A DNA stretch of 64,000 nt from Isoetes taiwanensis (Eukaryota; Streptophyta; Lycopodiopsida; Isoetales; Isoetaceae), in the NCBI GenBank assembly GCA_021234155.1, contig JAJEKV010000014.1, forward strand, positions 13,380,494 to 13,444,493. The letters are read 5' to 3'. Under the pieces are notes generated by a model, which did not search any database, was not told where the DNA came from, and worked only from the letters and a program-made list of their open reading frames with translations. Positions 10,943 to 22,075 of the stretch are shown in pieces. A program made the translations under genes and the position numbers. Every line of letters starts with the position of its first letter. The first letter of the stretch is position 1.

Positions 10943-11404
10943 GGCACACCACTATTACCCCATACATTTAACATTAACATTAATTAACGCAAACCATTAC
11001 ATTCAATAAATTAAAATCCCCATGAAACCCCCTTTGGTTTGGGTCCATATTCACGGGGGGGGGGTACATAGGGCAGTGAGAGCCCCTAAATACTTGCAAT
11101 ACATATACAAAGTTAACGCCATTAAGTACATTGTTTAAAACCTTATAGTATTTTGCAAACCTCAATATACAATATACAAAAACTTGTACAGGCATACCCC
11201 ACAAACGAAGATCGCTATGTACAGTCCAGATCGAGGAATAAAGGGCCAATATGCCTATCCCATAGCTCTTGATTCCCGGAGTAACCCCCCGTGTGCATAT
11301 GCACCCAAACCAAAGGGGGTTTCAGGGGGATTTTAATTTATTGAATGTAATAGTTTGTGTTAGTTAATGTTATTGTTAAATGTATAGGGTAATAGTGGTG
11401 TGCC
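10943..11404. mobile_element. MITE / foldback element with ~115-bp inverted repeats
   Basis: The left arm starts GGCACACCACTATTACCC and the right arm is its reverse complement, ending GGTGTGCC. The arms match over about 115 bases, including TTCAATAAATTAAAATCCCC and ACCCCCTTTGGTTTGGGT. The core carries a run of ten G. Size is 462 bp. Flanking bases (TTT left, TAA right) do not form a clear duplication. The arms are non-coding, so it is non-autonomous; superfamily undetermined. Confidence 0.8.
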
Positions 11405-11674
11405 TAACTCCACACAATTGGTTTAACCATGTGTCCAAGGTTGAAGTGTCTCAACAATTGCTCACTGACATGCAAGCTTTGGTGGAGGAAGTCCGGGAAT
11501 ATTTGTTGGCTACACAGAGCAGGCAAAAGAATGTTGCAAACAAGCATCGTACGCCCCATGAATTTTAGGTTGGGGATTTTGTTTAGTTGAAATTTAAGGT
11601 AATGCAGGCTAAGCTCAAGATTGGAAATTGTAAGAAACTGGCACCTCGATGGGCCGGACCTTTTGAGATAATCC
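11405..11674 (+). pseudogene. Ty3/gypsy integrase C-terminal relic
   Basis: Reads LTP..W..HVSKVEVSQQLL, then ..EEVREYLLATQSRQK..ANKHRT, then after a stop VGDFV, and finally KIGNCKKLAPRWAGPFEII. This is the segment between the integrase core and the chromodomain, as also seen in elements B and C here, but on the plus strand. Two in-frame stops and truncation at both ends make it a fossil. It abuts the MITE to its left. Confidence 0.75.
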
Positions 11675-12669
11675 AGTGAGTACTACCAAGAGATGTGTTA
11701 GGAGATCTTGCTCACGGAGTCCCTCATGTGCGGCAAGCTCTCTTCAAAACTGGTGGTTTAATGCTGAGTATAAGGAACTTAAATGCTTGTTTCGGCTGGT
11801 CATTGATCCTGCTTTGCGAGTACAAGTGATAAATAAATATTGCACTTTACTCAAAGGCAAGAAGGTCCAATGCATTGCGAGGCATCAACGGGAAATGTTC
11901 TACCTCCTTGATCATCACCCCATCTCCAGTCCGTGATACAAGCCGATGTAATGGCATATGATAGCATGAGAAAATTCGGGTTGATCCATGATCCCCATCC
12001 AATGGACATTGGCGAGATACTTCTATTTAGCACTTCGGGATGGCATAGATTTCAACAACAGCGAGGTTCAGATGAGGGAGTACTTATGGTGAATACCTAG
12101 GCTCGCATTCTGGAGAAGAATACTACAGAAGCTTCTCCAGCCTATAGGGAATATTTCTTTCGAACAAGACAACCATACCACATTCCTTTCTCAATTTGTG
12201 TTGGGTTGTTGCATATGTAAGCCTATGAGTAGTTCAAATAATTTTACTTAATCTTAGCCCGACTCTTATGAGCATTGGCAATCCATTTTGATTCCCTCTA
12301 AGTTTATGTGCATTTGCAATCATACTCACAGATTTAAACTATGATGGATATCATGACTATGGAGGATGTGGATGTGTTATTCGGTGGTATTCTGATAATT
12401 CATTAGCTAATTCTAAGAATCCCTAGAGTTTTTTGCTTAATGTCTTTTGTGTATGGTAAGGGGTGAGAGACCCCTAACATATATTGGTTCCATTGCTGGG
12501 ACTTGAATTAGCTAATTGGATGGTTATGGATTCACTTTGTGTGATAAAAAAAGACTTGCACAGAAAAACTAAAAGAGATGCTGCTAAAATTTCCACAGGT
12601 GGAATTTGTTGCAGAAAGCCAATAGCTCTTAGAACTCCCGTTGCTACTGCATAGAAATAGAAAAATTGC
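11675..12669. other. no gene called; one unassigned frame
   Basis: An 86-codon frame (11676-11936, with ..CTLLKGKKVQCIARHQREMF) has protein-like composition but no recognisable family and starts inside the decayed integrase boundary. The rest is AT-rich and featureless. Confidence 0.2.
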
Positions 12670-12978
12670 ACCTAGAAACAATTAGGAATATAAATGACAA
12701 TGGATAAAATGAGTACCTGCAAAGGCTAAAACCCGACATTTGCAACCAATTCACCTAGATTGGTTAGAGTTAGCCATACATTAGGAAAAATAAAGATGCA
12801 ATTCAAAGATAGAAATATTGGCAAAAACCTCTCATTCTCACCTAGAAACAATTAGGAATAAATGACAATGGATAAAACAGAAGTGTAGTGTGAGTACCCG
12901 CAAAGGCTAAAACCCAACATTTGCAACCAATTCACCTAGATTGGTTAGAGTTAGTTATCCATTAAGGAAAATAAAGAT
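12670..12978. repeat. tandem duplication, ~170-bp period
   Basis: Copies at about 12670-12798 and 12840-12978 share CCTAGAAACAATTAGGAAT, GCAAAGGCTAAAACCC, CAACATTTGCAACCAATTC and ATTGGTTAGAGTTAG. They are roughly 90% similar by eye, with one small insertion in the second. Confidence 0.8.
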
Positions 12979-13050
12979 GCGGCTAGGCTTAAACTCGCAA
13001 ACTTAAACTCTCAACCTCCTTTTTGCGGCTAGGCTTAAACTCGCAAACTT
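12979..13050. repeat. 26-bp direct repeat
   Basis: GCGGCTAGGCTTAAACTCGC, continuing into AAACTT, occurs at about 12979-13004 and again at 13025-13050. It is immediately adjacent to the 170-bp tandem repeat. Confidence 0.75.
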
Positions 13051-13219
13051 CTAGTTGCGAGTTATGCACCTTTGCCAAGTGAATCACAAATAATTATTGA
13101 AGATATTACCTTGCATCTTTCTTATATCGGTACCGATTTCCAGGAGGTTCTGGAACATTCCAGAACTTAGGTGCATATATCTCACATGGATTCTTGCAGA
13201 ATAGATGCCCCTTTTCCAG

Positions 13220-13226
13220 TATATAA
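13220..13226 (+). promoter_or_regulatory. TATA box, probable LTR promoter of the gypsy relic
   Basis: TATATAAG lies about 420 bases upstream of the relic gag region and on the same strand, followed by a pyrimidine-rich leader. It is plausibly in the 5' LTR of the decayed element at 13.6-16.5 kb. LTR borders could not be fixed. Confidence 0.3.
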
Positions 13227-13349
13227 GGTAGCCTTCAACACTATTATGGATATACTGGTTCAACCCCAATCTTGAGACTTCTCGGCATCTCTCTTGCTTA
13301 TCTTCTGGCTATTGTACTCTTGATTCCTAATTATATATCAGATTTCCAC

Positions 13350-13597
13350 GTATTTCTTGTGTATTTTCATGTATTCTTCTTGCTTTCGAGTAGGTTAATG
13401 ACAGGAATTCCTTATTGGTACTTCTTTCTGTATTTCTTGCATATTTTCGTATATTCTCCTTTTTTTTTAGTAGTTTCATGACAGTGTGGACCGGAATCCC
13501 TTAGTGGTTCCATGTATTTCTTCCGTATTTTCATGTATTCTCCTTGTTTTTGAGTAGTTTCGTGACGGTTTGACCGGAATCCCTTACCGGTTCTTGT
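13350..13597 (+). repeat. three tandem copies of an ~82-bp unit
   Basis: Copies start at 13350, 13430 and 13514, each with GTATTTCTT..GTATTTTC.TGTATTCT, then GAGTAG.TT..TGAC and GGAATCCCTTA..GGT. They occupy the leader between the TATA candidate and gag of the gypsy relic. Confidence 0.75.
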
Positions 13598-14094
13598 TTG
13601 CTCTAGGCCTAAGTATGTTCTTATCTATATTTGAAGTTCTTGTCCATGGAGGAGATTTTATCTTTGTTAAAGTAGGTCCAACAGCTTATGCAAGTGTATC
13701 AGCAATTGCAGTCAGGTAACAAGGAGCTCCAGGAATGAGTAGCTTCTCATGACTCGGCCCCTAGCTCTGGGCGGATATCATCGGAGCCTAAGTTTAGTTT
13801 GTTAGAGAAATCTGGTGGCATCCAAGCTCCAAATTTTTGAATCAGATTCGGCTCATTATTTGGCTCCGCCCTCACAGGTACTCCATGGATCGGGAATATG
13901 TCGGACTAGTTGGCTCTCTTCTTTTTGGGTCAGCTTTGAGTTGGTTCGCTTCCTTACTAGAGTTGGTTCGCCTCCTTACTCAAGAATTCTGCCATGCTTA
14001 CTGCTGAACTTGAGGCTTTTATTTTGGAGACAGCAAAGCGCACAGCTGTGACCAAGCTTGGCAATCTCAGGCAAGGTTCTCCTCCTGCTTCAGT

Positions 14095-14330
14095 TTATGC
14101 TTCTGAGTTCCGTCAGGTTGCCATAGATACGGCTTGGGAAGATGCGGCTCTTCGGGACTGTTTTTGAAAAGGGCTCCGCGAGGATGTAAAGGATATGTTG
14201 CTAACTATGGAAGATCCCAGAACCTTAGATAAAGATATAAAGTTTGCGGTTCATTGTGATAACTATCTTTTTGAGTATAGCAAGAAAGAAAAAATCAGTC
14301 TGTTTCTCTATTTTTACAAGCTCCAGTGAT
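14095..14330 (+). pseudogene. relic gag (retrotransposon gag domain)
   Basis: Frame reads ASEFRQVAIDTAWEDAALRD, a stop, then KGLREDVKDMLLTMEDP and ..AVHCDNYLFE, the conserved second half of the retrotransposon gag domain. Upstream fragments (13,800-14,090) are more damaged. A zinc knuckle expected near 14,400 is not legible. Confidence 0.65.
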
Positions 14331-14839
14331 CATAAAAGTTTCTGTACCGCCCACGTTCCCTAAAATAGATGGCCCGATCCTTATGCAAATTGGTCATGTG
14401 GTTCGATGACCCTTGTCTGCGAGCAAGAAGCAATGCAAAGAGAGGCTAATCTCTGCCTCTAGGCCATATGCTTATGGATATCTTGTTAAGCGATCAAATC
14501 TTCCGAGTACAGTTCGAGTAGTAGGAGTCTCTGAACGACTGACCGACCTTTCTTAAACTCTTTCAACATATGACGAAGGTTTTATTCTCTCGGATAAGGT
14601 CAGTAAAGAATTTTTCATCTCTATATCATTGGAGTTAGAGGTTGGCAGGATAGATGCATTAGCGCAACTTGGTAGGGTGCAAGTGCCTGCTTTATGGATA
14701 ATGCGCTCACTACTAAGCATGCCATCCCTAGGGTCGAGCATCCCAGCTCTGTTTGGAGTGATTGATGGACGTGAGAACTTTTCGAGTGCAGTCACAGAAT
14801 CTTGCACCTCTTTGGGTTTTGATTGAGGGAGCTTCTTGT

Positions 14840-14960
14840 AGCATTCCATTCAATCTCATTGCCAACCCATAAGCACTAGTAGTCTTGGGTCTTCTTGAGT
14901 TGCATAATCCACATATCGATTTGCACTTTAGACCATTTCCATTTACTGGTTCTAGCTCTA
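14840..14960 (+). pseudogene. relic aspartic protease end
   Basis: The frame preserves ..LGLLELHNPHIDLHFR, corresponding to the (V/I)LG.PWL..HNP.IDW motif that ends the protease domain of gypsy elements. The catalytic DSG/DTG motif was not found upstream, so the domain is inactive. The following ~330 bases are serine/proline-rich linker, low in information. Confidence 0.5.
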
Positions 14961-15331
14961 GTCCTAGTTCATTTGCAGTCCTTGCCTCTATATCTACTCA
15001 AGTCTGTACAGTATTGTGGGCACCTGACTCTGCTTTTGTTCATGTTCCAGTTCCAGTTTTTGCTCCATGTGTTGATCTGGTTTCTGTCTTTGCTTCAACC
15101 CATGTTTCGAATGATGCTCCAGTCCCTGCTTTCGCTCATGTTCTTGTTCTTGTTTCTGTTTCTGCTCCTATCCAGGTCTGTTTTCCTATGGAAGCTTCAT
15201 CTCAATCATGCCCCCAGCTTCATATCTCGAAGATTACAAGATCCCAGTTCAACATTTGCAATTCAAGATCATATGTTGAGTAGCTCTATTTTAGTGATGT
15301 TCGCTCCTGTCCTTTCTGATAAGTACAAGGA

Positions 15332-16080
15332 TTGCCGACTTTTCTTATAAGGTCAATGCCAATAAGCTTCCAAAGCATCATCCCTATGACTATTCCAATA
15401 TGTGGCCCTATCTATGGCTTATCGCCAAAAGAATTAGAGGCTTTGTGGACCTATATCGAGGAGAACTTTGCGACTGGATTTATCCGACATTCTCGGTCAC
15501 CTGCAGGAGCTGCCATCTTCTTTATTTCCAAGAAGGATGGTTCGTTGCAGTTGGTTGTGGATTATCATGACCTCAACAAGATCACTGAGCGTAATTAAAA
15601 TGCTCTTCCTCTGATTCCAGAGTTACTTGAGCGATTGCAAGGCACCCGATATTTTACCAAAATTTATCTTCGAGGTACCTATAGTCTTATCTGGATCAAG
15701 GAAGGGGATGAGTGGAAGACAACCTTCCGAACTCGGTATGGTCTTTTGAGTACATTATCATGCCCTTTAGCCTTACAAATGCTTCAGTGGTCTTTCAACA
15801 CATAGCTAACGATATCTTTCAGTAGTCCTTTGATCTCTTTGTTATCATCTATCTAGATGATATTCTGGTTTATTCAAGACTTTGGAAGAGCATGAAGAAC
15901 GTGTCTGGAAGGTCCTTCAGAAGCTGCGAGAATATGGACTTTATATCAAGCTAGAGAAGTGTCATTTTGAGCAGGATAATATCGAGTTAATTGGCTATCG
16001 CATCATATCTCAAGGAGTTTCCATGGACCTAAGGAAGGTTAACACAGTTCTTAATCAGTAAACACCTTCCTCAGTGAAGA
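15332..16080 (+). pseudogene. relic reverse transcriptase
   Basis: Clear RT start (..[36 protein letters not shown]), then after a stop LPLIPELLERLQG, KEGDEWKTTFRTRYG and PFSLTNA-like sequence. The YLDDI block survives with frame changes, followed by ..EYGLYIKLEKCHFEQD. At least five stops or frameshifts separate the motifs, so it is non-functional. Confidence 0.8.
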
Positions 16081-16189
16081 ATGTACCGTGCTTCTTGTGT
16101 TGCCAATTTTTACCGCCTTTATCAAGGACGATTCGGAGATTATCTTGCCTTTGTCACATCTCACTAGAAAGGATGTTCCGTTTGAGTAG

Positions 16190-16440
16190 ACAATTGAAGC
16201 AGAATCAGCATTCATCACTTTGAAGCATGCTTTTATAGTAGCACATGTTCTTGCACATCCAGATCCTTTGCATTCTAATATTCTCGAAGCTGATGCCTCA
16301 GATTTTGTTCTCGACAGCAGCTTGTCACAAGAGGGGGTGATCATGAGCTTCACCCGATCACCTATCATTCTCGAAAGTTCCAAGTTGCTGAGATCAACTA
16401 TCCTATCTACAATAAGAATCATTTAGCGATCGTTGACTCT
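16190..16440 (+). pseudogene. relic RNase H domain
   Basis: Reads ..AESAFITLKHAF..AHVLAHPDPLH, then LEADASDF and LSQEG, the first RNase H motif (D in EADASDF) of gypsy pol. Sequence degenerates after 16,440 and the element ends here. Confidence 0.65.
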
Positions 16441-16449
16441 TTAAGCAGG

Positions 16450-17846
16450 CCCAAGTGCCTGAAGGGCAAATCTTCCGAAGCAAATAAGATTGCCTCAAGC
16501 AGCATACCATTGTTAGCATGAGTTTGTGATGTGGTTCTTGGCATGTATATTCCAACTATGTCTTGCATGCATTCTCTTTTTATCTGCACTTAATCATGGC
16601 AATGCAATGCATGTTACAAAAGTTGCGAGTGAAATAATATGTAGCACAATAACAAGGGGTCCTAGAAGGATTTGATGTGGACGCATAAATTATCATTTTG
16701 GAGACTATAAACTATACCCCTAAAACAATTGAATGGATTATTTAAAAAAAAAAAACAAAATATAGACTCAATCATTCTTATTAGGAAGCATTCTTATTAG
16801 GACATTGAGTTATTTTGGTAGAGGTTCGAATCTTTGATTTCACATTCTAAAACGTTAAGTGAACCCGTATAGAGATAGAGTCCCCATATTTTGTATTCCA
16901 AAACCTTAAGCGAACCTGTATTTTATATTTCAAAGTTGTAGGTGGCCTCAATCATAAATGACCATAATCAAAACGAGAGGCGTCCAAAGGCCCCAACATA
17001 GGATCTGGGCCATAAGATAAATGACCATAATCAAGACGAGAGGCGTCCAAAGGCCCCAACATAGGATCTGGGCCATAATATGGATGGATCCGACAATTGA
17101 GGTACTCCAAGATGCACCTCATTTAAAATATATCTTTTATGCCTACCGTAGAAGGTTTCTGTCATTGGTTCTGGACCTCATGCTCTATGTTGTTGCCATA
17201 CATTATCTTTAGCTTTTACATGCTCTTGTCTACTATAGGAGGAGATCAAATGACTTCATTGTTCTGTTACATTATCTTCTATAAGGCTATTTCTTGAAAT
17301 CGGCTATCTTAATTTCTGTGCAGGCTGTGTGGATTCGTCATAGATTTTTGATAAATATTTTATTCTAATACCATAGTCCAAAGGATGAGGAGCTAGTGTA
17401 TTATATGAAAACTGAGTTCCTTTTTATTTGTTCTTGTATTACCGCATGCAAATATGGCATTTTTGAATCATTGGAAAGACAACTTGAGTATGCAGCTGCT
17501 AATAAGATGTAGTTGTTGTTCTTGGTAGGCATCTTCTACCCCCTATTCTATTTTGTGCTCATTTGGACTCGCCATTATATTGTTGATTCAGACCTAATCC
17601 ATGGCATTGTAGATGAACACTATGGAAGTGAACACTATGATGTTATTTTGCAAGAGGAAAAATCGGATATTCTAGACTTTATGGATTGTGCAGTCAATTT
17701 TAGAAAGTCCTTATGGGAAGGCATTGTAAGCATGTTTCGATGAAGCACATCATTTAACGCAGTTTGTAGATTGGCAAAGTGCGCATATGTTTAGAGGTTT
17801 GTATACTTATTCTAACCTTTAATTTTCTAAGCTTGTAAGCCTATGC
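16450..17846. other. intergenic; one small tandem repeat
   Basis: No gene recognised. A 76-codon frame at 17513-17743 (start context poor) resembles nothing known. A poly(A) run lies at 16744-16755. Confidence 0.25.
16954..17077. repeat. near-perfect 63-bp tandem duplication
   Basis: Two ~61-base copies starting ATAAATGACCATAATCAA at 16954 and 17017 differ by one base (A/G). They share AGGCGTCCAAAGGCCCC and AACATAGGATCTGGGCC. This is a recent duplication. Confidence 0.85.
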
Positions 17847-19358
17847 TATGACGCTCCCCAAACCTATACGATGCTCCCATCGTATCTATACGGAAAATTC
17901 CCCTCCCATGGCAACTCGATCACCAAGAAAAGGCCCTCCGTCTGACTGTGACCACTTCTGATGGTCAAGTGTGCAAGTGAAGGGCATGGAGGCTTCATTC
18001 ATCCCACGCCTTCTATATGGCGGAAGCGTACATACATGTTAGCACTAGCAAGAATACATATCAATAATATGCCACCATGAGGGTGATCCATCCATACAAA
18101 CAATGACTTAATACTAATATAACATGTAAAATACATCATAAATGAGGGTTCTACCTCGGACTCAAACTCAAGGGGGTCGACTGACGGTCAAGATCTCCGG
18201 ATAACAACAGACGGAATCATGACAATGGCGTTGGCTAGCATATAACAATGGTTAGGTAGTCCATTCCATCCGCCCATCCTATGCACCCTTTGTAGATAGG
18301 TTGAAATATGCTATGGCATGATTGTAGTTTTTCGGAAACGTAGTCTCATGGAGTCACCCTATGAGACTACTCTAGGTTGCATCTCCCTACCCGATGAGGC
18401 AGGAAAGAGACGAATCCCTTTCCGGAGAACAATGGTTCCATGGGCGGCTAGAGGATCATGGCACCACACGGGCATCACATATCCGTACCCCATTTAACCT
18501 CCAAAATCCATAGGTCAGCTCACCGCACCTACCGAGTTCCCGCCTATAACCCAGAGGGTGTCAGACCCATACCCATCCCACACTCAATGATTGACTATAA
18601 GCCTAGCACACTATAGGAGCCCCAGTAGCCACGCTTAGCAAGCTCCACCTCCACTTCACCATTGTGTCCATTATATAGTGCTCAATCTTGGCATAACATC
18701 CACAGACAGGTGGGCTCTTGTGCACGGGCTGCATTTATTGGGGTTTATGGGATTCTAGCTAGAAACATCTCTATTTCTACTAGCCTTTAAGTCTCTACCC
18801 CTAATCCCTCAAGCACAAGAGGTGCAGGAAAAGAACTACCATAAATCCATACATAACCTCAACTTACATAACAGTAGAAGATTACCCATATATCTATTCA
18901 TACAAGGATTAATCCTAGCTAAACACTCAAGCTATCTACACACTAATCTATATTCTGGCTGGTTTTTGTTATCTCTTAGGTTCTTCATCTCTCTGGTTTG
19001 CACAAGGTTGAACAACCTGCTCCTCCTCTTCCCAAATCCCCCAAATCAATTAAGAGCAAATTGGGGTGGAGGCCCAAGTTGATTAACTCTAGACTGGCAA
19101 GTTTTAACTCTAGACTGGCAAGTCCATTAGGGCCAATCGATTTGGCCCAAGTGGCACTTGCTTAATTAGCCTAATTAATAATAATTAAGTATATAATTAG
19201 TTATTAGTTAGTTAAGATGGCAAAGTTAGCTTAATTAATTAATGTAATTTTAGCATAGCTAACTTTAACCCTTTTGGTTTATTTTATAATGGCTAATGTA
19301 CCCTTACGTACTCATGGTGACATGTCACATATATCATGTAAATACGTGGAACGTCACA
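17847..19358 (-). mobile_element. 3' LTR of truncated gypsy element A
   Basis: Bounded on the left by (TA)TGACGCTCC and on the right by GGAACGTCACA, the same inverted ends (TGTGACG...CGTCACA) as LTRs of elements B and C. The 1.5 kb length is similar. CCTATACGATG and CATCGTATC form a palindrome just inside the left end. To the right lies a reverse-complement polypurine tract, so this is the 3' LTR of a minus-strand element. Confidence 0.7.
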
Positions 19359-19828
19359 TTCTTCCCCCTTAGAATAATGTTGTCCTCAGTAGTGATGTGT
19401 CATGGTTTAAACTAAAGGGAGAATTAGATTATAAAAGAAAAGATTTACTAAAGTAGGTAATACAAGAGATACATCGATCATATATGATCATCGTCTTGGA
19501 CCATAGTCCGTCAAAATAGAGCACTGAAAATACAAGACATGTACCAAACAAAACATAGGTCCCCAGTGGACCGCTACGAAACCTGCAGGCTCCAAGTCAT
19601 CTGCTACTGGTTTGCAGAATCACAGTACATTAGTATTTAAAGAATAATTTAGATGTTGTGGTTGAAGGGACCACCCTCTTTGAATGAAGGAAGTTGAAAA
19701 AGGGAGTCCTAACATGCCTAGGGCTTGCTATTTATCTCGACGTAAGGAATGGCAATGTTCCCATAATAGCTTCAGATGAATGCGTTCTTCCATATGCCTT
19801 ATATGCCCATCCCTTTTCTAGGATGCAT
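19359..19828 (-). other. polypurine tract and 3' untranslated part of element A
   Basis: TTCTTCCCCCTTAG at 19359 reads as the purine tract CTAAGGGGGAAGAA on the minus strand, directly before the LTR. The remaining ~450 bases match no domain and presumably are 3' untranslated sequence. Confidence 0.5.
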
Positions 19829-20235
19829 CTAGCCCCAACCCCCTACATGACCCCTGCCGGATCTAGCACTAAACTGTTTACAGTCAGGGTTGGAGTTGAT
19901 GGCGTCGTTGATGGTGCGACCCTGGCACTGCCTCATAAAGTCCAGATAAGTCTTATCAAGATCCATCTTGAGGACCCATGTGGCATCTTTTGTGGGGGTA
20001 AGTGTTTCCACTTAACCAAATACTGGAGGATTTGATTCCTTGTTTGCTTATATGCATGGTCGAGAAGAGCTTTTGGAACTATCTCCAATTGTTCGTCTGT
20101 TATTTCTAAGAGGGTCGGCGAATCCAGTATTTCATCAGGATCTTGTATACTTGTATATGCTTTTTTAGAAGGCTTACATAAAAGACTTTATGGACCTTCA
20201 GATGTGCGGACAGATTTAACTTTTAAGCAAATTTA
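19829..20235 (-). pseudogene. chromodomain stub of gypsy element A
   Basis: Minus-strand reading gives ..KDATWVLKMDLDKTYLDFMRQ, the counterpart of VEDATWVLKRDLEKQYPQFMEQ in element B. Further right, in other frames, are parts of the linker (..ILDSPTLLEIT.., ..HKVFYVS..). This is the end of integrase with its chromodomain. The element is cut off near 20,250 and has no remaining RT or gag. Confidence 0.7.
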
Positions 20236-20249
20236 TACAAAACACTCTT

Positions 20250-20804
20250 TAGAACTTAGCACATTCTGTATAAAAATGTCCATTTTGAAAATCGAATAGT
20301 CAAATCCATTGTCTTCTGAAGTCTTTTGTGGTTTAGATGGCACCAAAGAATGCTCTGATGATCCACTGTCCAGAATAAGAGGCAATTCATGGCTCCATTT
20401 GAATCAATAACTGACCCCAGCTTGTTTTCCTGAGATGCAGATTCAAACTATCTGCTTAATCTGTTTATTTCTTCCATTTTTATTGAAAGAACTCGTGAAT
20501 TTGCATTGCACAACATGTCCAGCCATATTTTAAACTATCATGAGCATTTTTGGGAAAAAAAGAGAATCTGCACAACTTTGTAATGCATGTGCTTCAACCA
20601 AGAAGTGCAGGATACGAAATGCAAACAAAAATGAAGTGAGTCCACATTACTGGATCATGGATAGTTCGATTTCTTCAAACATTCTAATCTGGTAATCGAC
20701 ACGTTTGAAATAGAGATTTGGTACAACATAGCCAATTCCAGGACCGCATACAACTGAGCTTAATGTTTTCCATGGCTGCGGTAAGTTATTCTCGTGCAAA
20801 AAAC
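20250..20804. other. intergenic, nothing recognised
   Basis: No coding, repeat or RNA structure seen. Confidence 0.3.
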
Positions 20805-21403
20805 CTCCCTTTTTTTAAATGTCTCTTTATTTTGGAATGATCTCAAATAGCCCTTATCTAATTAGTTTCTTAAATAACTTTGCTTAAATATAGATGGTGG
20901 TTTAACTTTCTTTCTCTTTCTCTTGCTCCCATAGTCTCTCTCCCAAGCACTAGCATATCAATTCCTCCCTTTCCAAGGATTGATTGACTACGATTAAGGA
21001 ATAACATAGAAAATGGAAATGACCAATTCCAGGGTTACAACCCTAGTTGAGTCCACAACTAGAAATAATCAAGTCCAATTTTTAAGGCTAGAAATTATCA
21101 AGACCAACTATTATGCTGCAGTCATAATAGCTATCTTTTAACAAGCTTCACATTCAAGTTAAGACAATTTGCAATAACAAAGTTTTTGGCTTTAATAAAC
21201 GAAAGGAATTAGGAAAGGAACACCTTAGTATCACTAAGGCAAACTTAACATAGAATTTCAAGATTTGGCTTTGGCTTGAAAGGAAAGATTCAGGAGAAGT
21301 AAAAGATTAACCTAGCATATTATGAATTTTTGCTAGAAATTCGGTTGACTTTACATCCACTAATTTTCCTAGTGGAAACATTTAATAGCTTCGTCACACG
21401 CTT

Positions 21404-21707
21404 TACAGAGACAGTCATGAAGCTGCATAGGTCAGCACGGGCTACGGTGGTGTGCCAGGGTGAACCCTCCGCCTTTTTCTCCTTAGGCAGAGGAGTGCGT
21501 CAGGGGTGCCCTTTGGCGCCGTTTTTGTTTACGATTGTGGCGGAGGCACTGTCTCAGTTGTTTTTGGCTGCAGTGGAAGAGGGAGTGGTGGATGGGCTTC
21601 GGATGCAGGATGGTAGCCAGCAGATTATTAACCAGTTTGCTGATGACACTTTCCTCTTCTTGGTGGCAGAAGAGAGGAATTTGCGGAATGTGAAGGGTTT
21701 CTTCTGA
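21404..21707 (+). pseudogene. LINE reverse transcriptase fragment
   Basis: Contains RGVRQGCPLAPFLF, the conserved RT block of plant L1-type LINEs, followed by FADDTFLF with the catalytic DD pair. Everything N-terminal (endonuclease, fingers) is missing. The frame is lost after 21,707. Sequence to 22,075 continues in other frames (LNWGKCSALWA, LLGIPFGGD), showing at least two frameshifts. Confidence 0.85.
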
Positions 21708-22075
21708 ATTGGGGTAAGTGCTCCGCATTATGGGCCCAGCTGACTCCGCCTCCCCCTTGTTTGGCTCTATTCCCTTGGAAGGTGCTTCCAGGTAATGTGT
21801 GTACTAAGCTGTTGGGTATTCCCTTTGGAGGGGATGTTTCCATGGGGAGGGTGTGGGATGAGATTTTGCGGGGGGTTGCGTAAACACCTCAATTGGTGGA
21901 AGGGTAGCAAGTTGTCCATGGCGGTGTAGGATCACTATTGCCAAGTCAAGACTTTGTAGCACTCATGTGTATCTGACATCTGCGATGCTAGCTCCCCGAG
22001 GGTAAGATACGTGGCTTTGGATAAGATTGTTCAAAATTTTGTGTGGGGCGGGGATGATGAAGGGTTGTTGTTAAA

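Larger units (their letters stand above)
13640..16450 (+). mobile_element. decayed Ty3/gypsy chromovirus, fungal/Tcn1-like branch
   Basis: In order on the plus strand, recognisable with many stops and frameshifts: gag (about 13,800-14,330), protease end (about 14,850-14,950), RT (15,332-16,080) and RNase H (16,190-16,440). Wording such as [37 protein letters not shown] and ALRDCF.KGLREDVKDML is typical of chromoviruses described from fungi and, as the Tcn1 group, from seedless plants. It differs clearly from elements A-C. Integrase and the 3' LTR are missing. Confidence 0.75.

Noticed and set aside
11380-11568. 62-codon gene
   Set aside because: It is integrase C-terminal relic starting inside the MITE arm, followed by stops.
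14885-15350. Two overlapping serine/leucine/phenylalanine-rich frames as a membrane protein
   Set aside because: They fall in the protease-RT linker of the gypsy relic and owe their openness to pyrimidine-rich sequence.
13640-16450. Fungal contamination of the assembly
   Set aside because: The relic is embedded in AT-rich plant-like repeats with no break in character, and such chromoviruses are known from land plants.
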